Below are positions 1 to 7,046 of a stretch of DNA of 11,717 nt, piece after piece. Source of the stretch: an uncultured Limnohabitans sp. (lineage in GTDB: Bacteria > Pseudomonadota > Gammaproteobacteria > Burkholderiales > Burkholderiaceae_C). Position numbers and translations under genes: made by a program. Each line of letters opens with the position of its first letter. Position 1 is the stretch's first letter. The notes under the pieces were generated by a model, which was not told the DNA's origin, did no database searches, and worked only from the letters and a program-made list of their open reading frames with translations. Location: contig CALEYZ010000185.1 of NCBI GenBank assembly GCA_937928195.1, positions 1 to 11,717 of the forward strand. The letters run 5' to 3'.

Positions 1-301
1 CGTGATCCCCGATGAAGAGCGCTTTGGCATCTTGCCCAAAGGCAAGTTGATGAAGAGTCCGTGCGGAAAGTTCCTATGGCAGCTCATTGAACCCGACCCT
101 TGGATGGAAGTTGACGATGCCCCCGAGTCTCTCAAGCGCATTGGCTTTGGCGTGAAAGACGTGGCACAGGCCGTCAAAACGCTCAAGTCCAATGGCGTCG
201 AATTTGTCGAGTCGAAAGAGTTGCATCCTGAAGACCGAGGTGCCCTCACGCGCAGTGCATTGGGCTCGGTCTCCTTTGAGCTGGTTCACCAAACAGCCTA
301 A
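1..301 (+). CDS. VOC/HPPD-like protein, C-terminal part (5' truncated by window edge)
   Basis: The reading frame is already open at the window edge, reads from base 2, and stops with TAA at 299-301. The GTG at base 2 is probably an internal Val codon. The visible 99 residues contain one complete second module of a vicinal-oxygen-chelate fold: a strand around RIGFGVKDV, a helix with AVKTLKSNGVEFV, and a final strand SVSFELVHQ. The Glu in FELVH sits where HPPD/glyoxalase-fold enzymes place their last metal ligand. In Pseudomonas QuiC1 an HPPD-like VOC domain is fused behind a dehydroshikimate dehydratase barrel; here a VOC protein lies directly in front of such a barrel as a separate gene. The stop codon overlaps the Shine-Dalgarno AGGAG of the next gene, so the two are surely co-transcribed. 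The reaction cannot be stated, because the N-terminal half with the first metal ligand is outside the window. Confidence 0.8.
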   Translation, partial: VIPDEERFGILPKGKLMKSPCGKFLWQLIEPDPWMEVDDAPESLKRIGFGVKDVAQAVKTLKSNGVEFVESKELHPEDRGALTRSALGSVSFELVHQTA

Positions 302-310
302 GGAGTTGCC

Positions 311-1204
311 ATGAATATGCTTGACGGTTATGGCATGGACACCATCACGATGGCCGGCCCACTCGAGGCCAAATTAGAGGCCATGAAAAGTGTGGGCTTC
401 TCCCAGGTCATGCTGATGGCGCGAGATTTGGTAGGACACCCCGGAGGCGTCAAAGCCGCGGTCAAAGCCGTGCAAGACAGTGGCTTGCGTCCTACCGGTT
501 TTCAAGTGCTGCGTGACTTTGAGGGTTTGTCGGGGCACTTGCACAGCTACAAAGTTGACATTGCCAAGTCGATGCTGGAAATGTGCGCAGCCACGGGCAG
601 CAAAGTGTTGCTGGCGTGCTCTTCAACGTCTCGCCATGCAACGGACGATCTGGACCAGATTGCCAAAGACTTGAAGAAGCTGGCCATGATGGCCATACCA
701 CTTGGCATCAAGGTGGCCTATGAAGGCCTGTCTTGGGGTCGCACCGTGAACGAGTTCACAACCAGCTGGGATGTGGTCTGCCGTGCCGACTGCCCCAACC
801 TGGGCATTGGGATTGACTCTTTTCACATCTTTGCAGCCAAGACACCACTGGACGCCATTGAGGACATAGATCCCGATCGCATTTATCTAGCGCAACTGTC
901 TGACTTCATGTGGAACGAAACCCCTTCCTTTGAAGAGCGCATGGCCACTGCTCGCACGTTCCGTGTGTTTCCAGGTGAAGGCGTGCACAGCGACCAATTG
1001 TCAGATTTGGTGTTGCGCCTGGAGCGCATAGGTTACCGCGGCGATTACAGTTTCGAAGTCTTCAACGACGACTACCAACAATTGCCCCTAGAAACAGTGG
1101 CCGAACGTGCACGCAAAAGCGCAACCTGGTTGCACCAAGATGTTTTGCACCGTTCAGCACCTTTGCCCGCATGGGCAAAATCTTCACACAAAGTCAGCGC
1201 ATGA
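311..1204 (+). CDS. TIM-barrel 3-dehydroshikimate dehydratase-like protein (sugar phosphate isomerase/epimerase family)
   Basis: This is a 297-residue AP-endonuclease-2/xylose-isomerase-like TIM barrel. Its motifs follow the QuiC/AsbF-type 3-dehydroshikimate dehydratases: YEGLSWGR (137-144), LGIGIDSFHI (164-173), IYLAQLSD (191-198), RVFPGEG (218-224) and FEVFND (248-253). The expected metal ligands are all present as Glu138, Asp169, Gln196 and Glu249. The family reaction is dehydration of 3-dehydroshikimate to protocatechuate in the cytoplasm, part of quinate/shikimate catabolism. The ligAB pair at 7219-8425 would consume that product, which supports the assignment but does not prove it. AGGAG at 301-305 precedes ATG at 311; a second ATG lies at 317. 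The stop overlaps the start of the following reductase (ATGA). Unlike QuiC1 it carries no C-terminal HPPD-like domain; a VOC protein is encoded just upstream instead. Another sugar or inositol isomerase of the same fold remains possible. Confidence 0.8.
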   Translation: MNMLDGYGMDTITMAGPLEAKLEAMKSVGFSQVMLMARDLVGHPGGVKAAVKAVQDSGLRPTGFQVLRDFEGLSGHLHSYKVDIAKSMLEMCAATGSKVLLACSSTSRHATDDLDQIAKDLKKLAMMAIPLGIKVAYEGLSWGRTVNEFTTSWDVVCRADCPNLGIGIDSFHIFAAKTPLDAIEDIDPDRIYLAQLSDFMWNETPSFEERMATARTFRVFPGEGVHSDQLSDLVLRLERIGYRGDYSFEVFNDDYQQLPLETVAERARKSATWLHQDVLHRSAPLPAWAKSSHKVSA

Positions 1205-2202
1205 AAAATAGAAAACTCGGTCAATTCCAAGTCAGCGAAATTGGCTTGGGCTGCATGAACCTCAGCCACGCCTATGGTGCACCTGTCTCAGAAGCGCAAG
1301 CTGAAAAGGTCTTGCACACAGCTTTGGATGCCGGTGTCACATTGTTTGACACCGCAGCCTTGTATGGCTTTGGTGCCAATGAAACCTTGGTGGGCAAGGT
1401 GCTCAAATCGCACCGCCAAAAATTCACGTTGGCCAGCAAATGTGGCATGACCGGTGTTGATCTGAACGGCGACGGCAAGTTGGTTCGCGTCATTGATGGT
1501 CGCCCTGAAACCATTCGGAAAACCTGTGAAGAGGCCCTCAAGCGTTTACAAACCGATGTCATCGATTTGTACTATTTGCACCGCTGGGACAAAAAAGTGC
1601 CGATTGAAGACAGCGTCGGCGCACTCAGCGATTTGATTCGTCAAGGCAAAATTCAAAGCATTGGATTGTCGGAAGTGTCGGCCAGTACCTTGCGCAAAGC
1701 CCATGCGGTGCATCCCATTGCAGCGGTGCAAACCGAATATTCACTGTGGACGCGCAACCCCGAAATTGCTGTGCTCAAAGCCTGCGAAGAGTTGGGCACC
1801 ACGTTTGTGGCCTTCAGCCCTGTGGCGCGTGGTTTCTTGTGTGGTCCGCTGGACATCCAATCCTTGGATGCCAAAGACATTCGCAAGTCCATGCCGCGTT
1901 TCACGTCAGAGAATTACGCGGCCAATTTCAAACTCTTCGCACCTTACCAGCAGTTGGCAAATGAGGTGGGTTGCTCACCTGCGCAACTGGCATTGGCTTG
2001 GTTGCTGCACAAAGCGCCGCACATCATTCCGATTCCAGGCACCACCAGTGAGCAGCATTTGCTAGATGATCTGGGTGCCGCGAACATTCAATTGAGTTCA
2101 GAGATGATGGCCAAACTCGAGGCGCTCATCAATGAGACGACGGTCCATGGCAGTCGTTACAACGCCCAAGCCAATTCAGAAGTCGACACCGAGGTGTTTT
2201 AA
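1201..2202 (+). CDS. Aldo/keto reductase
   Basis: This 333-residue cytosolic NAD(P)H-dependent oxidoreductase has the aldo/keto reductase barrel. The catalytic tetrad is visible: Asp50 and Tyr55 in FDTAALYG, Lys80 in LASKCG, and His127 in YYLHRWD. The cofactor and phosphate-binding end is recognisable in IPIPGTTSEQHL near residues 278-289. The substitution pattern resembles the AKR13-like group of bacterial reductases acting on small aldehydes and ketones. I chose ATG 1201, which overlaps the upstream stop as ATGA and gives the normal N-terminus MKNRKLGQ followed by IGLGCMN. An in-frame ATG at 1171 would add ten residues unlike the family and extend the overlap. It is the last gene of the VOC/dehydratase/reductase operon and is followed by a strong terminator. 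The substrate is unknown; a carbonyl intermediate of the same pathway would be a guess. Confidence 0.9.
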   Translation: MKNRKLGQFQVSEIGLGCMNLSHAYGAPVSEAQAEKVLHTALDAGVTLFDTAALYGFGANETLVGKVLKSHRQKFTLASKCGMTGVDLNGDGKLVRVIDGRPETIRKTCEEALKRLQTDVIDLYYLHRWDKKVPIEDSVGALSDLIRQGKIQSIGLSEVSASTLRKAHAVHPIAAVQTEYSLWTRNPEIAVLKACEELGTTFVAFSPVARGFLCGPLDIQSLDAKDIRKSMPRFTSENYAANFKLFAPYQQLANEVGCSPAQLALAWLLHKAPHIIPIPGTTSEQHLLDDLGAANIQLSSEMMAKLEALINETTVHGSRYNAQANSEVDTEVF

Positions 2203-2247
2203 GAAACTTTCATGAGTCTTGAGTTATGAAAATGGGTACATACCCGC

Positions 2248-2272
2248 AAAGAGGCTTCGGCCTCTTTTTTTT
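2248..2272 (+). terminator. Rho-independent terminator with UUCG tetraloop
   Basis: AAAGAGGC (2248-2255) pairs perfectly with GCCTCTTT (2260-2267) around TTCG. The closing C(UUCG)G is the extra-stable tetraloop. Eight T residues run from 2265 to 2272. It lies 45 bases after the aldo/keto reductase stop and ends the first operon. On the opposite strand the U tract is only three long, so it should act in the plus direction only. Confidence 0.95.
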
Positions 2273-2325
2273 GTGAAAAAAACTCAGCCCCATCAGAGAG
2301 CAGGTCAAAGCTAAAACTGCAGAAT

Positions 2326-2355
2326 GCAAGGATGGTCATATCACCATCCAATTGC
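2326..2355 (+). promoter_or_regulatory. Hairpin/dyad abutting the iorA-like ribosome binding site
   Basis: GGATGGT (2330-2336) and ACCATCC (2343-2349) form a perfect 7-bp stem with a six-base loop. It is extended by GCAA (2326-2329) pairing with TTGC (2352-2355) across a two-base AA bulge. The Shine-Dalgarno AGGAG begins at the very next base (2356). The element is either a 5'-UTR structure that modulates translation or a protein operator downstream of the promoter. I could not identify a convincing promoter in 2273-2325, so which role applies cannot be decided. Confidence 0.6.
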
Positions 2356-2366
2356 AGGAGATGCGC

Positions 2367-2873
2367 ATGTATTCCCTTAATGTGAACGGCAAAGTCCAAA
2401 AAGTGGACGCAGAGCCAGAGATGCCCTTGTTGTGGGTCATTCGAGAAGTCCTCGGCCTCACAGGCACCAAATTTGGCTGCGGCATTGCCCAGTGTGGTGC
2501 TTGTACGGTCCACGTCGATGGCCAAGCCATTCGGTCTTGCTCCGTTCCAGGCTCTGCCATGGCCGGCCGAAAAATCACCACCATTGAAGGCTTGTCGGCC
2601 AACAATTCACACCCCGTTCAAACAGCCTGGGCTGAAGTGGATGTACCGCAATGCGGCTATTGCCAATCCGGCCAAATCATGGCGGCGTCTTCTTTGCTCA
2701 AACGCACGCCCAAACCGAGCGACAAAGACATTGACGAGGTCATGACCAACATCTGTCGCTGCGGCACTTACCAGCGCATTCGCGAGGCCATTCATGTGGC
2801 TGCAGGCACTCGCAAATTGCCCAAAGTGGGTGCTGGCGAAGTCAGTGCCTTGGTTCAGCAAATCAAAGTTTAA
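2367..2873 (+). CDS. Isoquinoline 1-oxidoreductase-type molybdenum hydroxylase, [2Fe-2S] small subunit
   Basis: This 168-residue electron-transfer subunit of a xanthine-oxidase-family enzyme resembles IorA. The N-terminal plant-type ferredoxin cluster has Cys38, Cys43, Cys46 and Cys58 (GCGIAQCGACT, then RSC). The C-terminal helical domain has the second cluster with Cys96, Cys99, Cys130 and Cys132 (QCGYCQSGQ and CRCGTYQR). It passes electrons from the molybdenum site of the large subunit. I chose ATG 2367, which is six bases behind AGGAG (2356-2360); ATG 2361 touches the Shine-Dalgarno and TTG 2352 lies before it. The protein has no signal peptide, so it is presumably exported folded together with the Tat-bearing large subunit. 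About 16 residues beyond the usual end (tail after residue 150) are unlike the family core. It is followed after 10 bases by the large subunit. Confidence 0.93.
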   Translation: MYSLNVNGKVQKVDAEPEMPLLWVIREVLGLTGTKFGCGIAQCGACTVHVDGQAIRSCSVPGSAMAGRKITTIEGLSANNSHPVQTAWAEVDVPQCGYCQSGQIMAASSLLKRTPKPSDKDIDEVMTNICRCGTYQRIREAIHVAAGTRKLPKVGAGEVSALVQQIKV

Positions 2874-2883
2874 GGAGAACACC

Positions 2884-5088
2884 ATGAATCCAATTTCAAA
2901 TTCTCCGGCCACTTTGTCGCGTCGCAGTTTCATGGTGGGAACTTCTGCCATGGCCAGTGGTGGTTTTGCATTGGGCCTGAATGTGTTGGGCACATCAGAG
3001 GTGCTGGCACAAGCCACAGACACTGCACCTGAAGTGGGCATTTGGGTCTTGGTCAAACCCGATGACACCTGCGTCATCCGCATTGTTCGCTCCGAGATGG
3101 GGCAGGGCACTCGAACTGGATTGGCCCAGTTGGTGGCGGAAGAGATGGAATGTGATTGGCGCAAAGTGACCACCGAGTCACCCACGCCTGGACAAAACCT
3201 GAAGCGCAAACGCGCTTGGGGCGACATGAGCACGGGTGGCAGTCGCGGTATTCGCACCTCCCAAGACTATGTGCGCCGCGGTGGTGCCGTCGCTCGAACC
3301 ATGTTGATGCAAGCTGCCGCCAATGAATGGTCTGTGGCTGTGTCCGAGTTGACGGTGGCCAACAGCGTGATCACGCATGCAGCTTCGGGTCGCAAAACGA
3401 CGTACGGCAAAGTCGCTGCAGCTGCCGCTCAATTGCCAGTGCCCGACGCCAAGACCATGGTGTTGAAAGATCCGCGCAATTGGAAAATTGCAGGCAAATC
3501 CATTCGCCGTTTGGACACCCATGACAAACTCAACGGCAAAAAAATCTACGGCATTGACGTCAAGCTGGACGGCATGCTGTGTGCAGCCGTCATGGACTGT
3601 CCTGTCTTTGGTGGCAAGTTGGTCAGCTTTGACGACAGCAAAGTGAAAACACTGCGCGGTGTTAAATCGGTGGTCAGAGTTGATGCCACGACAGTTGCAG
3701 TGGTGGCCGACACTTGGTGGCGTGCCAAAAATGCGTTGGCACAATTGCCAATTGTGTGGGACGAAGGCCCTAACGCCAAGGTCAACAGCACATCGATTGC
3801 TGCACATTTAAAAGAGGGCCTGACAGCCCCTGGCAACTATGCAGGCCGCAATGAGGGCAATGCCATCGCGGCGGTGGCCAATGCGGCCAAAAAAGTAGAA
3901 GCCACTTACAGCACACCCTTTTTGGCCCATGCACCGATGGAGCCCATGAACTGCACAGCGCGTGTTACCGCCGACCGTGCTGAGGTGTGGACACCCACGC
4001 AAAATGCAGAGGCCTCTTTGGCCGTGCTGGCAGAGACTGCAGGTTTGCCATTGGAAAAATGCGATGTGTACGTGACCGACTTGGGCGGTGCCTTTGGCCG
4101 CAAAGGGGGGCAGCAAGACTATGTGTCACAAGCGGTCAACATTGCCAAGCAGTTTCCTGGTACGCCGATCAAAATGATTTGGACCCGCGAGGAAGACCAA
4201 ACGCATGATTACTATCGTCCGTTGTCCCAATGCCATATGACGGCTGGTTTGGACGACAAGGGCAATTTGGTGGGCATGACTTTGCGCTCCTCGGGCCAGT
4301 CGATCAATGCGTGGGTCAATCCTTCTGCCATCAAAGATGGCAAGGACGAACGTCAGATGCAGGGCTTCTGGAAAGAGCCCGGTGACGCACAGCTGGGTTA
4401 CACCATTCCCAACTTGCTGACCGAATACGCCATTCGCAACACCCATGTGCCCGTAGGGCCGTGGCGTGGTGTCAACACCAATCAAAACGGTGTGTACATG
4501 GAATGCTTCATTGAAGAAGTGGCCAAAGCGGCCGGCAAAGATTCTTTGGCTTTCCGTCAGTCCTTGATGCAGAACCACCCCAAACATTTGCAGGTGCTCA
4601 ATGCCGCTGCAGAAAAGGGTGATTGGGGCAAACCTTTGCCACCAGGGGTGTTCCGCGGCATTGCGCAATTCATGGGCTACGGTGCTTATTCTGCGGCAGT
4701 GGCCGAGGTGAAGGTCAGCCCGCAGGGTGAGGTCAAAGTGTTGCGAATGGTGCTGGCCACCAATGCCGGCCACTTTGTCAATCCACATCAGGTGGCGGCG
4801 CAAGTAGAGGGCGGTGTGGCCATGGGCCTCAGTGCCACATTCTTCGGCGAATGCACGGTTGAAAACGGCCGCATTCAGCAAAAGAACTTTGACACGTACC
4901 GACTGCTACGCATGGGCCAAATGCCCAAAGTGGAAACCGTCTTGGTACCTACCTACGACTTCTGGGGGGGCGTGGGTGAGCCCACCATTTGCGTGGTGGC
5001 ACCTGCTGTCATGAATGCCATTTATGCGGCCACAGGCAAACCCATTCGCGATTTGCCTTTGAAAAATGCCGGCCTGAAATTTGTCTAA
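2884..5088 (+). CDS. Isoquinoline 1-oxidoreductase-type molybdenum hydroxylase, molybdopterin large subunit (Tat-exported)
   Basis: This 734-residue catalytic subunit of the xanthine dehydrogenase family is of the IorB/aldehyde dehydrogenase type. It starts at ATG 2884 behind AAGGAG. A twin-arginine signal is plain: SRRSFMV at residues 12-18, a hydrophobic stretch, then a likely cleavage after VLAQA near 43. Molybdopterin-binding signatures follow in family order: SEMGQGTRTGLAQ (70-82), HAPMEPMN (349-356), LGGAFGRKGG (400-409) and GPWRGVN (525-531). GVGEP (696-700) carries the catalytic Glu699 that activates the water/hydroxyl. Enzymes of this group hydroxylate N-heteroaromatics or oxidise aldehydes in the periplasm and reduce c-type cytochromes or another acceptor. 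The usual cytochrome-c subunit gene is not adjacent; the next genes are the convergent sox genes. The substrate cannot be read from the sequence. Isoquinoline itself is only the name of the reference enzyme. Confidence 0.92.
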   Translation: MNPISNSPATLSRRSFMVGTSAMASGGFALGLNVLGTSEVLAQATDTAPEVGIWVLVKPDDTCVIRIVRSEMGQGTRTGLAQLVAEEMECDWRKVTTESPTPGQNLKRKRAWGDMSTGGSRGIRTSQDYVRRGGAVARTMLMQAAANEWSVAVSELTVANSVITHAASGRKTTYGKVAAAAAQLPVPDAKTMVLKDPRNWKIAGKSIRRLDTHDKLNGKKIYGIDVKLDGMLCAAVMDCPVFGGKLVSFDDSKVKTLRGVKSVVRVDATTVAVVADTWWRAKNALAQLPIVWDEGPNAKVNSTSIAAHLKEGLTAPGNYAGRNEGNAIAAVANAAKKVEATYSTPFLAHAPMEPMNCTARVTADRAEVWTPTQNAEASLAVLAETAGLPLEKCDVYVTDLGGAFGRKGGQQDYVSQAVNIAKQFPGTPIKMIWTREEDQTHDYYRPLSQCHMTAGLDDKGNLVGMTLRSSGQSINAWVNPSAIKDGKDERQMQGFWKEPGDAQLGYTIPNLLTEYAIRNTHVPVGPWRGVNTNQNGVYMECFIEEVAKAAGKDSLAFRQSLMQNHPKHLQVLNAAAEKGDWGKPLPPGVFRGIAQFMGYGAYSAAVAEVKVSPQGEVKVLRMVLATNAGHFVNPHQVAAQVEGGVAMGLSATFFGECTVENGRIQQKNFDTYRLLRMGQMPKVETVLVPTYDFWGGVGEPTICVVAPAVMNAIYAATGKPIRDLPLKNAGLKFV

Positions 5089-5099
5089 GTTCAGTGCCC

Positions 5100-5129
5100 C
5101 TGATCAGGCTGCTTGCCAGCCTTGATCAG
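5100..5129. terminator. Hairpin between convergent operons, overlapping the soxA stop
   Basis: The 37-base gap between convergent genes contains CTGATCAGGCTG (5100-5111) and CAGCC, T, TGATCAG (5117-5129). They pair over 12 positions with one bulged T and a five-base loop. The right arm includes the soxA stop codon. No T tract follows on either strand, so it is not a textbook intrinsic terminator. It probably blocks read-through or protects the 3' ends of both mRNAs. Confidence 0.55.
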
Positions 5130-5911
5130 CGCCGCAAGGACGGCCCATCGATGACGATGCCTTGCGCGCGCATTTTGAGAAACAACTCCAGTTGACGCAG
5201 CGCTTGGCTGCCCGGCGCGGGCACGTCGGCTTGCACCCCAGAGAAGCAGGCGCGCAGGCGACGGTCAATCGAGCCCATGCTTTGCCAACTCATTTTGAAA
5301 ATGGGAAAGCCAGTGGGGTGTCCGGGTGAAATCACGTCGGCGCGCATTTGTTTGCCAATGCTCAAATCATGACAATGCGTGCAGGCCAAATTCATGCGCC
5401 CCATGCGCGTGGTGAATTGCGCGGCGCCTTGGTTCAGTGCGTCTTGCCATTGCGATGCATCAACTGGCGTTGATGTGACCTGGTAGGGCATGCCCTGGCT
5501 GCTTTCGTGCAAGAGGGCACTCAAGGCCAAAACATCTGGATTCTCTAGACCCTTCATGGGTTTGCCACTGCGCTGCGCACAATCCAATATTTGATCTTCC
5601 AAATTGATCAACTGTTGTTTGGAGGGAGACCATTTTGGAAAATGCGTCGCCACTGTCTTCATGTTTTGAACATCGCCATGGCATTGAAAACACGAGTTGG
5701 GCTGGTCGACTGCGCCCCATAAGGTGCGGCCTTGTTCTAACCACAATTGAACCGGGTTACGCGTTGCATCGTTTTGCATCGCCCGCAACTCAGGGCTTAA
5801 GAAGGCATTGCCACTGCGCTGTGCGGGCGGCAGCGTTTGTGCATTCAGAACGAGTGGCACCATGGCAAGAAACGCAAAGGCCATTCGCAAGCTCAAGCGA
5901 CACCCCACCAT
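5126..5911 (-). CDS. soxA: SoxA, diheme cytochrome c of the thiosulfate-oxidising Sox system
   Basis: This 261-residue periplasmic protein has a Sec signal at residues 1-24 (AFAFLAMVPLVLNAQ). Two haem c sites are visible: CFQCH (74-78) and CTHCH (177-181). RLRACFSG contains Cys222, the conserved cysteine that in known SoxA proteins ligates the catalytic haem as a persulfide. Cys111 matches a further conserved cysteine position. With SoxX it forms the c-type cytochrome that couples a sulfur substrate oxidatively to the SoxY C-terminal cysteine. It starts three bases after the soxZ stop and is the last gene of the minus-strand operon. Length and motif order are normal for the diheme class. It converges on the molybdenum hydroxylase gene with a shared hairpin between them. 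Confidence 0.95.
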   Translation of the reverse strand: MVGCRLSLRMAFAFLAMVPLVLNAQTLPPAQRSGNAFLSPELRAMQNDATRNPVQLWLEQGRTLWGAVDQPNSCFQCHGDVQNMKTVATHFPKWSPSKQQLINLEDQILDCAQRSGKPMKGLENPDVLALSALLHESSQGMPYQVTSTPVDASQWQDALNQGAAQFTTRMGRMNLACTHCHDLSIGKQMRADVISPGHPTGFPIFKMSWQSMGSIDRRLRACFSGVQADVPAPGSQALRQLELFLKMRAQGIVIDGPSLRR

Positions 5912-5914
5912 GCT

Positions 5915-6244
5915 TCAGACCACCAAGCGCTGGACGGTTTCACCGGCTTGGCCTGCGTCATCGAGCCACAGCACGCGCACCAGACCACCACCCGCAGGAA
6001 CTTGCACAGGAAATGCCAAGTAAACAGGGGAGGTCATGGCGGTGCCCAACTCTGCTTCCAAGATCAACTGGTCGTTGAGCAACACCTTGACGGTGTGAAT
6101 GATGTTGCGCTGAATTTTGCGGCCTGAGTCGTCCACCCGAAAACCAGAGTCCATGGGGTGTGCGGCAGACCAGCGAGCCTCTATGGTGGCGCCTGCTTTC
6201 AGTGGTCCTGCAAAGGCCAATCGGGTCAGAATGGGGTTGCTCAT
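5915..6244 (-). CDS. soxZ: SoxZ, sulfur-carrier partner of SoxY
   Basis: This 109-residue immunoglobulin-like protein has the SoxZ core: SAAHPMDSG (26-34) followed by RKIQRNIIHTVKVLLND (42-58), then SPVYLAFPV (72-80) and WLDDAGQ (93-99). SoxYZ heterodimers carry the sulfur intermediates in the periplasm. SoxZ lacks its own signal and is carried out with SoxY, in line with the plain N-terminus MSNPILTRLAFAG. I chose the ATG whose last base is shared with the soxY stop (TGATG, one-base overlap). The longer in-frame start near 6334 would add 30 basic residues unlike the family and lie inside soxY. It gives strict translational coupling of Y and Z, as expected for a one-to-one complex. Confidence 0.92.
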   Translation of the reverse strand: MSNPILTRLAFAGPLKAGATIEARWSAAHPMDSGFRVDDSGRKIQRNIIHTVKVLLNDQLILEAELGTAMTSPVYLAFPVQVPAGGGLVRVLWLDDAGQAGETVQRLVV

Positions 6245-6684
6245 CAGGAGTCGTCCAAGCAAGCTGTCGACGTAATCACGGTGGGTGCGCTGTTGGCGCG
6301 CTCGAGCCCATTGCTGAAGGTCGCCACGACCCATACCGATTGGCTGGCGGCAAGACGCAGCCGCGTGTTGAGCAGGTAGCTTTGCGGCTCACCGTGCAGT
6401 TTCAAATGCAAGGCCAGAGGGTTGGGGTTTTCCGGCAAGATCACACGCAGTGATTTCAAGAAAGTGCCTTCGGGTGCGCGGATGTTGGCTTGCAGTGGCA
6501 CGGCGTTGCCGGTATCAGCCAGCCGCGGAAATACCAATTCAATGCCTTCGCTTGGCAGTTCTGTCATGGGTGCAGCCGATGCCCGCTGCTGCGTCGTCAG
6601 CAGCCATGCGCCGGCGGCCCACAGCATGCCGGTTCGACGTTGCGAATTAACAGTCCCGCAAAGGGAGGGTGTGTTTATTGCCAT
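6244..6684 (-). CDS. soxY: SoxY, sulfur-carrying protein with atypical C-terminal arm
   Basis: This 146-residue Sox carrier has a Tat-like signal (QRRTGMLWAAGAWLL, near 15-29, then ASA-AP at the likely cleavage). The Ig-like core follows the family: LKSLRVILPENPNPLAL (near 77-93), NTRLRLAASQSVWVVA (106-121), and a last strand toward the carboxyl end. In described SoxY proteins the chain ends in GGCGG and the cysteine binds the sulfur substrate. Here the end reads STACLDDS: the single cysteine (residue 142) aligns with the expected one, but none of the four glycines is present and three residues (DDS) extend past Leu143. The frame runs cleanly to the TGA that couples to soxZ, so there is no sign of a frameshift. 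The start overlaps the soxX stop by 10 bases. Confidence 0.88.
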   Translation of the reverse strand: MAINTPSLCGTVNSQRRTGMLWAAGAWLLTTQQRASAAPMTELPSEGIELVFPRLADTGNAVPLQANIRAPEGTFLKSLRVILPENPNPLALHLKLHGEPQSYLLNTRLRLAASQSVWVVATFSNGLERANSAPTVITSTACLDDS

Positions 6685-7046
6685 GATTGCAAAGTATCCA
6701 CCACCTCGGAAATTTGCGCATCGGACAAGATGGCACGGGGTGGGTTAGCTTTTGTCAGGCCCTCCGTGGCGCCAAACGGCGGCATGAGGGTTTGCGGGTT
6801 CATCTGCCGGGCATCTTTCACCCATTGCGTCAGTTCAGCACGGTTCCACTTGCGTGCCACACCTTGGAGAGAAGGCCCGAAGGTGCTGACCAAGCCCTCT
6901 ACCCCTGGCAACGCATGGCAAGCGATGCAATTGCCTGTTTGTCGCGAGGTCATGATCTCAAAGCCAGCAGACCTGGTTGGAGAGGCCTCCGCCAAGGCCA
7001 TGGCTGAGCTGAGGCTCACCGACATGCAAAGTAGAAAGCATTTCAT
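6675..7046 (-). CDS. soxX: SoxX, monohaem cytochrome c
   Basis: This 123-residue periplasmic cytochrome is the first gene of the minus-strand soxXYZA operon. The first 19-21 residues form a Sec signal ending near ALAEA. The haem site CIACH is at 40-44 within RQTGNCIACHALPG, a typical SoxX sequence. Met88 in LMPPFG is the likely sixth iron ligand. SoxX accepts electrons from SoxA during formation of the thiocysteine sulfonate on SoxY and passes them to small cytochromes. The start is the only good in-frame ATG, but the upstream bases show no clear Shine-Dalgarno. Its 3' end overlaps soxY by 10 bases. The promoter must lie in the 172-base divergent region shared with ligA. Confidence 0.93.
   Translation of the reverse strand: MKCFLLCMSVSLSSAMALAEASPTRSAGFEIMTSRQTGNCIACHALPGVEGLVSTFGPSLQGVARKWNRAELTQWVKDARQMNPQTLMPPFGATEGLTKANPPRAILSDAQISEVVDTLQSWQ

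Noticed and set aside
2234..2245. GGGT/ACCC mini-hairpin just before the UUCG terminator
   Set aside because: It has only four base pairs with a four-base loop, and probably means nothing beside the strong terminator.
2794..2883. Upstream start extending the molybdenum large subunit by 30 residues
   Set aside because: It would bury the twin-arginine signal inside the chain and overlap the small subunit; ATG 2884 has AAGGAG in front of it.
4126..4881. 251-codon open frame on the minus strand inside the molybdenum hydroxylase large subunit
   Set aside because: It lies antisense to a gene with clear catalytic motifs, its translation is rich in His, Arg and Cys with no recognisable domain, and it has no ribosome site. 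It is a codon-usage shadow; 3178-3807 and 2607-3257 on the minus strand are similar.
6245..6334. Upstream start extending SoxZ by 30 residues
   Set aside because: It lies within soxY, is strongly basic and unlike SoxZ; the TGATG overlap gives a natural coupled start.
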